Assembly (NCBI RefSeq): GCF_014645835.1
Contig: NZ_BMMM01000021.1
Location: forward strand, 1-64,000
DNA from: Streptomyces albiflavescens
GTDB taxonomy: Bacteria; Actinomycetota; Actinomycetes; Streptomycetales; Streptomycetaceae
Direction of reading: 5' to 3'
Length of the DNA: 64,000 bases
Positions 60,087-64,000 of the stretch are shown here, piece by piece; the first letter of the stretch is position 1, and each line of letters begins with the position of its first letter. Position numbers and translations under genes: made by a program. The notes beneath the pieces were generated by a model. It saw only the letters and a program-made list of their open reading frames with translations, had not been told where the DNA came from and did no database searches.

Positions 60087-62897
60087 ATGGGTGCCCTCGA
60101 AATCGTCGTCGCCCTTGCCTCGGCCCTGCTGATCGCCACGCTGGGCTGGTACTTCTTCGGCCCGCGCCGCGCCGGTGCCGCCCGGCTGGAAGGCGGGGTG
60201 CAGCGGGTGGAGGTGACCGTGCGGGGCGGCTACAGCCCCGACCTGATCAAGGTCCGCCAGGGCACCCCGGTGGAGGTGGTCTTCGACCGGCAGGAGGCCG
60301 GCGAGTGCAGCTCCCGAGTGGTCTTTCCCGACCTGAAGGTCGGGGCGGGCCTGCCCGCCCACACCCGCACCACGGTGCGACTGAGCCCCGACCGTCCGGG
60401 CTCCTTCGGCTTCTCCTGCGGGATGAACATGATCCACGGCACGCTGCTGGTCGAACCCGCGGAAAGCCCCGCACCACCCACCCCGAACGGCCACGGGGCC
60501 ACGGCCGCACCTGCTCCTGGTCCTCCTGTTACCACCGGCGGACCGGCGGCCGGTGAAGAACGGACGGCGGCCGAGGCGGAGGCCGCGGACGCCGCCGAGC
60601 GACAGGCCGAGATCAAGGACCTCACCCGCAGGGTGCTGCTCGGCGCGGTGTTCACCGCCCCGGTGCTGTTCGCCGTGATGGCGCACGAACTCTTCGGTGC
60701 CGACTGGGTGCCCGGTTGGATGCTGAACCACTGGCTGCAGCTGGCGCTGATCACGCCGGTGATGTTCTACACCGGGTGGCCGATCCACGTGACGGGCTGG
60801 CTGACCCTGCGCCACCGGGCCGCCGACATGAACTCCCTGATCACCCTGGGTACGAGTGCCGCCTACGGCTACAGCCTGCTGGTCACCCTCACCCCCGGCC
60901 TGCTGCCTGAAAACCTGCGGGAGGTCTACTTCGAAGCCGTCGGCGTCATCCTGACCCTCATCCTGCTCGGGCGGCTGCTGGAGGCCCGCGCGAAGGCCGG
61001 CACCGGCGAGGCCATCCGCGCCCTGCTTGGCTTGCAGGCCCGCACCGCCCGAGTCGTGCGGGACGGAACCGAGAGGGAGATCCCCGTCGAGGACGTCGTG
61101 GTCGGAGACGAACTCGTCATCCGGCCGGGCGAGAAGATCCCCGTCGACGCCGAGGTCCTCTCCGGGTCCTCCGCAGTCGACGAGTCCATGGTCACCGGCG
61201 AGTCGATGCCCGTCACGAAGCACAGCGGCGACGTCGTCATCGGCGCCACAGTCAACGGCACCGGGTCCCTGCGGGTACGGGCGGCCAAGGTCGGGGCCGA
61301 CACGATGCTGGCTCAGATCATCCGTCTGGTGCAGCAGGCCCAGGCGTCGAAGGCCCCCATCCAGCGGCTCGCCGACGCCGTGTCGGCCTACTTCGTACCC
61401 GCGGTGATCGCTATCGCGATCGGCACCTTCGCCATCTGGTTCACTCTGGGCCCCTCCCCCGCGCTGACCCTGGCGCTGGTCTCTGCGGTCGCGGTGCTGA
61501 TCATCGCCTGCCCGTGCGCGCTGGGCCTGGCCACTCCGCTGTCGGTGATGGTCGGCACCGGCAAGGGAGCCCAGGCCGGCATCCTGATCCGCTCCGCCGA
61601 AGCCCTGGAAACGGCACACAAGCTGGACACCGTCGTGCTGGACAAGACCGGCACCGTCACGGCGGGCAGGCCCGTCCTGACCGACGTCCAACCCGTCGGC
61701 GGATTCGACGAGACGGCGCTGCTGCGGCTGGTCGCGGGGGCGGAGGCCGACAGTGAACACCCGCTCGCGCAGGCCATCGTCACCGGCGTCCGCGACCGCG
61801 GCCTCAACGCGCCGGCGGCGACGGGCTTCGACTCGGTGACCGGCAAGGGCGTCCAGGCCACCGTCGACGGACACGCCGTCCTGGTCGGCACGGCCCGGCT
61901 GCTGGGCGACGTCGGCATCGACACCACCGCACTGACCCCCGTCGCGGCCAACCTGTCGGCCGAGGGCAAGACTCCCGTCCTCGCCGCGGTGGACGGACAG
62001 CCCGCCGGCGTTCTCGCCGTCGCCGACACCGTCAAGGAGGACTCCGCCGCCGCCATCGCCGCCCTGCAGCATCTCGGTATCGACGTCGTCATGCTCACGG
62101 GCGACAACGCCCGCACCGCCGCCGCCATCGCCGCTCAGGTCGGCATCACCCGGGTGCTGGCAGAGGTGCTGCCCGAGCACAAGGCCGACGAGATCCGCCG
62201 TCTGCAGGCCGAGGGCCGCACCGTCGGCATGGTCGGCGACGGCATCAACGACGCCCCCGCCCTGGCCGCCGCCGACGTCGGCCTGGCTATCGGCACCGGC
62301 ACCGACGTCGCCATCGAGGCCGCCGACATCACCCTGATCTCCGGCTCGCTCGGCGGGGTCGTGACGGCGATCCGGCTGTCGCGGGCCACGATGCGCAACA
62401 TCCGGCAGAACCTGTTCTTCGCCCTGATCTACAACGCCGTCGGTGTCCCGCTCGCCGCAGGCGCCCTGTATCCGCTGTGGGGCATCCGGCTCAGCCCGAT
62501 CATCGCCGCCGCGGCCATGGCGCTCAGCTCGCTGTCGGTCGTCACCAACGCCTCCCGGCTGCGCCGCTGGCGCCCCCAGCCGCTGACCGATGCCCGGCCC
62601 GCTCGCGTCCAGCCCCGTGTCGAGTCCGCTGCTGACCGAGCCCCAGCTGCCGGGAGCACGGCCGCCCCGGCAGGCTCTGGGCACCACCACCCGGCTTCCC
62701 AGAGCGACGACGACGGCATGGTCGCGGACCCGGTGTGCGGCATGCAGATAAACAGGGCGACCGCCGCAGAGCACCGGCAGACGGAGCACGGCACCTACTA
62801 CTTCTGCTCCGCCCACTGCGCCGCCACGTTCGACGCCGATCCCCACCGCCACACCGCCCCCACGGCCGGCGACAGCCACGAGGGAGGCGACCCCTGA
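60087..62897 (+). CDS. copA: copper-translocating P1B-type ATPase with cupredoxin and YHS domains
   Basis: The 936-residue protein is a heavy-metal P-type ATPase with unusual ends. Residues ~1-20 form a membrane anchor. Residues ~30-130 form a cupredoxin-like domain (VEVTVRGGYSPDLIKVRQGT, with copper-type SCGMNM and MIHGTLLV). Eight ATPase membrane helices, the TGES actuator loop, CPCALGLATP transport motif, DKTGT phosphorylation site, SEHPLAQ, and GDGINDAPAL then follow. The last ~70 residues form a YHS domain (DPVCGMQINRATAAEHRQTE then YYFCSAHCAATFD). The CPC motif and helix residues indicate Cu(I). No N-terminal CxxC metal-binding domain is present; the cupredoxin appears to take that place. 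It is divergent from the small His-rich membrane protein genes. Confidence 0.92.
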   Translation: MGALEIVVALASALLIATLGWYFFGPRRAGAARLEGGVQRVEVTVRGGYSPDLIKVRQGTPVEVVFDRQEAGECSSRVVFPDLKVGAGLPAHTRTTVRLSPDRPGSFGFSCGMNMIHGTLLVEPAESPAPPTPNGHGATAAPAPGPPVTTGGPAAGEERTAAEAEAADAAERQAEIKDLTRRVLLGAVFTAPVLFAVMAHELFGADWVPGWMLNHWLQLALITPVMFYTGWPIHVTGWLTLRHRAADMNSLITLGTSAAYGYSLLVTLTPGLLPENLREVYFEAVGVILTLILLGRLLEARAKAGTGEAIRALLGLQARTARVVRDGTEREIPVEDVVVGDELVIRPGEKIPVDAEVLSGSSAVDESMVTGESMPVTKHSGDVVIGATVNGTGSLRVRAAKVGADTMLAQIIRLVQQAQASKAPIQRLADAVSAYFVPAVIAIAIGTFAIWFTLGPSPALTLALVSAVAVLIIACPCALGLATPLSVMVGTGKGAQAGILIRSAEALETAHKLDTVVLDKTGTVTAGRPVLTDVQPVGGFDETALLRLVAGAEADSEHPLAQAIVTGVRDRGLNAPAATGFDSVTGKGVQATVDGHAVLVGTARLLGDVGIDTTALTPVAANLSAEGKTPVLAAVDGQPAGVLAVADTVKEDSAAAIAALQHLGIDVVMLTGDNARTAAAIAAQVGITRVLAEVLPEHKADEIRRLQAEGRTVGMVGDGINDAPALAAADVGLAIGTGTDVAIEAADITLISGSLGGVVTAIRLSRATMRNIRQNLFFALIYNAVGVPLAAGALYPLWGIRLSPIIAAAAMALSSLSVVTNASRLRRWRPQPLTDARPARVQPRVESAADRAPAAGSTAAPAGSGHHHPASQSDDDGMVADPVCGMQINRATAAEHRQTEHGTYYFCSAHCAATFDADPHRHTAPTAGDSHEGGDP

Positions 62898-63006
62898 TGA
62901 CGAGGCGTTCGCCCGGCACGTCGGCCGGCGAAGTCACCGCCCTCGACGAACGGACGTGCGGCCGGCGGGGTGAGGGCAGTTCCCACACCGCGCCGGCCGT
63001 CCGTTA

Positions 63007-63996
63007 CTACCAGGAGTACGTGATCTCGTTGCGCAGCGTGGTGGGCGGCGCGCCCGCCGCCTGCTTCACGAGTGTGACTCCCTCCGTGCCCATGAACTTC
63101 CCGGGATCGGACGGCGGCCCCGACCAGGCGGCGCCGAACTTCGGGTCGTTCGCGGCGGGGATCACCGACGGGCCGAAGGTGTCCGGGCAGATCGGTGTGC
63201 TGACCGAGACGCTGCCGCCGTTGCCTTCCACACCCACCTCGACCGAACCGCACTCGGAGACTGGCTTGTCGGAGATGGGCGACCACTTCACGACCTGCTC
63301 GCCGCCCTTGTAGTACAGGATGGAGTCGACGCGGGTCAGCCCGTAGGGGAACCACGAGTCGTAGTCCCTGGAGAGCGCGCTGGTCGTCATCTCGTCCGCG
63401 ATGTAGCGGCCGTACTCGTCGTCCTGGTCCAGGTGGCGTACGACGCAGCCGTGCGACTGGAGCAGGTCGCCCTCGGCGCTGATGTCCACGCACCAGGTGT
63501 CGATGACCGGGGGCTCCCCGTCGTCGGCCGCGAATGTCTTCCGGGCCTCGGCCGGGTCCATGCCGAGCGCGACCTGCTGGTTCACCGCGCTCATGCCATA
63601 CCGCTTCTGACGGACGATCAGCTCGGAGTCGCTCCGGCCGGCGGTGTCCGGCGCCTGCTCGGCGTCGACCGTCACCCGGCCCGCCTCCCGCTGTACCCGT
63701 ACGTGCGAACGGGCACGCGTGGAGACCCGGACGGTGGTATTGCCGTCGGTCCACGCCGTCTCGTAGACGTCGGCGGTGAGCCGGCGCTGCCGGTCCAGAT
63801 GGAAACGGTGCGCGTCGGGTCCGCCGAGTGTCACCCCGGCCGGGCTGGAGACGGTCACGCCGGAGGTGGCCCGGTCGCCGCCGCCCACCGCGGGGTCGGC
63901 TGCGCCTGTGGTCAGCGCCCCCGTGACGGCAACCGCCGCCACCACGAGGACCCGGAACGTCCTGGATCTGCCCATGCCTGTTCTGCTCGTGCTCAT
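63007..63996 (-). CDS. secreted protein of unknown function
   Basis: The 329-residue protein has a signal peptide (TFRVLVVAAVAVTGALTTGA, preceded by basic residues). The mature part has strands and paired cysteines (IDTWCVDISAEG, SHGCVVRHL, SECGSVEV, TPICPDTFGP) and a repeated TDGN/DRDY pattern. I do not recognise a family. ATG 63994-63996 is close to the end of the window, so an upstream promoter is not visible. It is convergent with the copper ATPase gene. Confidence 0.7.
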   Translation of the reverse strand: MSTSRTGMGRSRTFRVLVVAAVAVTGALTTGAADPAVGGGDRATSGVTVSSPAGVTLGGPDAHRFHLDRQRRLTADVYETAWTDGNTTVRVSTRARSHVRVQREAGRVTVDAEQAPDTAGRSDSELIVRQKRYGMSAVNQQVALGMDPAEARKTFAADDGEPPVIDTWCVDISAEGDLLQSHGCVVRHLDQDDEYGRYIADEMTTSALSRDYDSWFPYGLTRVDSILYYKGGEQVVKWSPISDKPVSECGSVEVGVEGNGGSVSVSTPICPDTFGPSVIPAANDPKFGAAWSGPPSDPGKFMGTEGVTLVKQAAGAPPTTLRNEITYSW

Positions 63997-64000
63997 GTGC

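Noticed and set aside
60024..62879. 951-codon minus-strand frame opposite the copper ATPase
   Set aside because: It is a compositional shadow of a strongly GC-biased gene and has Gly/Asp-rich nonsense sequence with no domain.
1..64000. CRISPR arrays
   Set aside because: No set of regularly spaced short repeats was seen, and there are no cas-like genes.

Overview
The window is high-GC actinomycete DNA and reads as Streptomyces or a close relative. Evidence: strong third-position GC, GTG starts, AGGAGG-type ribosome binding sites, ECF41-type and SigE-type sigma factors, nSTAND/WD40 proteins, DUF4139 and DUF1876 proteins, and many decayed IS fragments. The relic load suggests a chromosome arm or other accessory region. 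No rRNA, tRNA or CRISPR array was seen.

Region 1 (1-26 kb) mixes ordinary accessory enzymes with broken mobile DNA. Intact genes include methyltransferase, VOC, GNAT, alpha/beta hydrolase + TetR with a clear operator, HAD, quinone oxidoreductase, DAO-type oxidase, TrmO and ComB-like proteins. Relics include a DUF6262 accessory gene, IS481, IS5, IS605 TnpB, two ISL3 elements, IS256, IS21 IstB and a tyrosine recombinase. Two loci stand out. One is an IMP dehydrogenase of the Tritrichomonas foetus type (2404-3900). The other is an ECF41-like sigma factor divergent from a SnoaL-LUD fusion protein; the two share an exactly mirror-symmetric promoter region.

Region 2 (26-42 kb) holds two overlapping membrane-anchored extracytoplasmic proteins of unknown function and a pair of DUF4139 proteins. 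A conspicuously lower-GC P-loop ATPase (33948-35237) lies close to a 14-C tract. It is followed by a SigE-family sigma factor divergent from a 1222-residue HTH-nSTAND-TM-WD40 protein, then a methyltransferase + cupin pair under a candidate iron box.

Region 3 (42-63 kb) looks like a hypoxia/dormancy island. On the minus strand there is a nar operon (narG lacking its N-terminal third, then narH, narJ, narI), continued by a translationally coupled VKOR gene and a DUF6457 gene. Next come a universal stress protein and a six-gene, mostly overlapping group 3b-like NiFe hydrogenase operon (beta, cyclic-nucleotide-binding domain protein, gamma/diaphorase, delta/small, alpha/large, maturation protease). 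Then follow acsA and APH/kinase relics fused at a deletion junction, a second universal stress protein, an Rv1733c-like membrane protein and a DUF1876 (Rv1738-like) protein. The region ends with small membrane proteins, a cupredoxin-P1B-ATPase-YHS copper exporter and a secreted protein. Motifs of the form GGGCC/GGGAC-N4-GGCCC, similar to DosR/DevR boxes, recur in the intergenic spaces here. This suggests one hypoxia regulator controls the island; that link is inference from sequence and from known mycobacterial and Streptomyces dormancy regulons.
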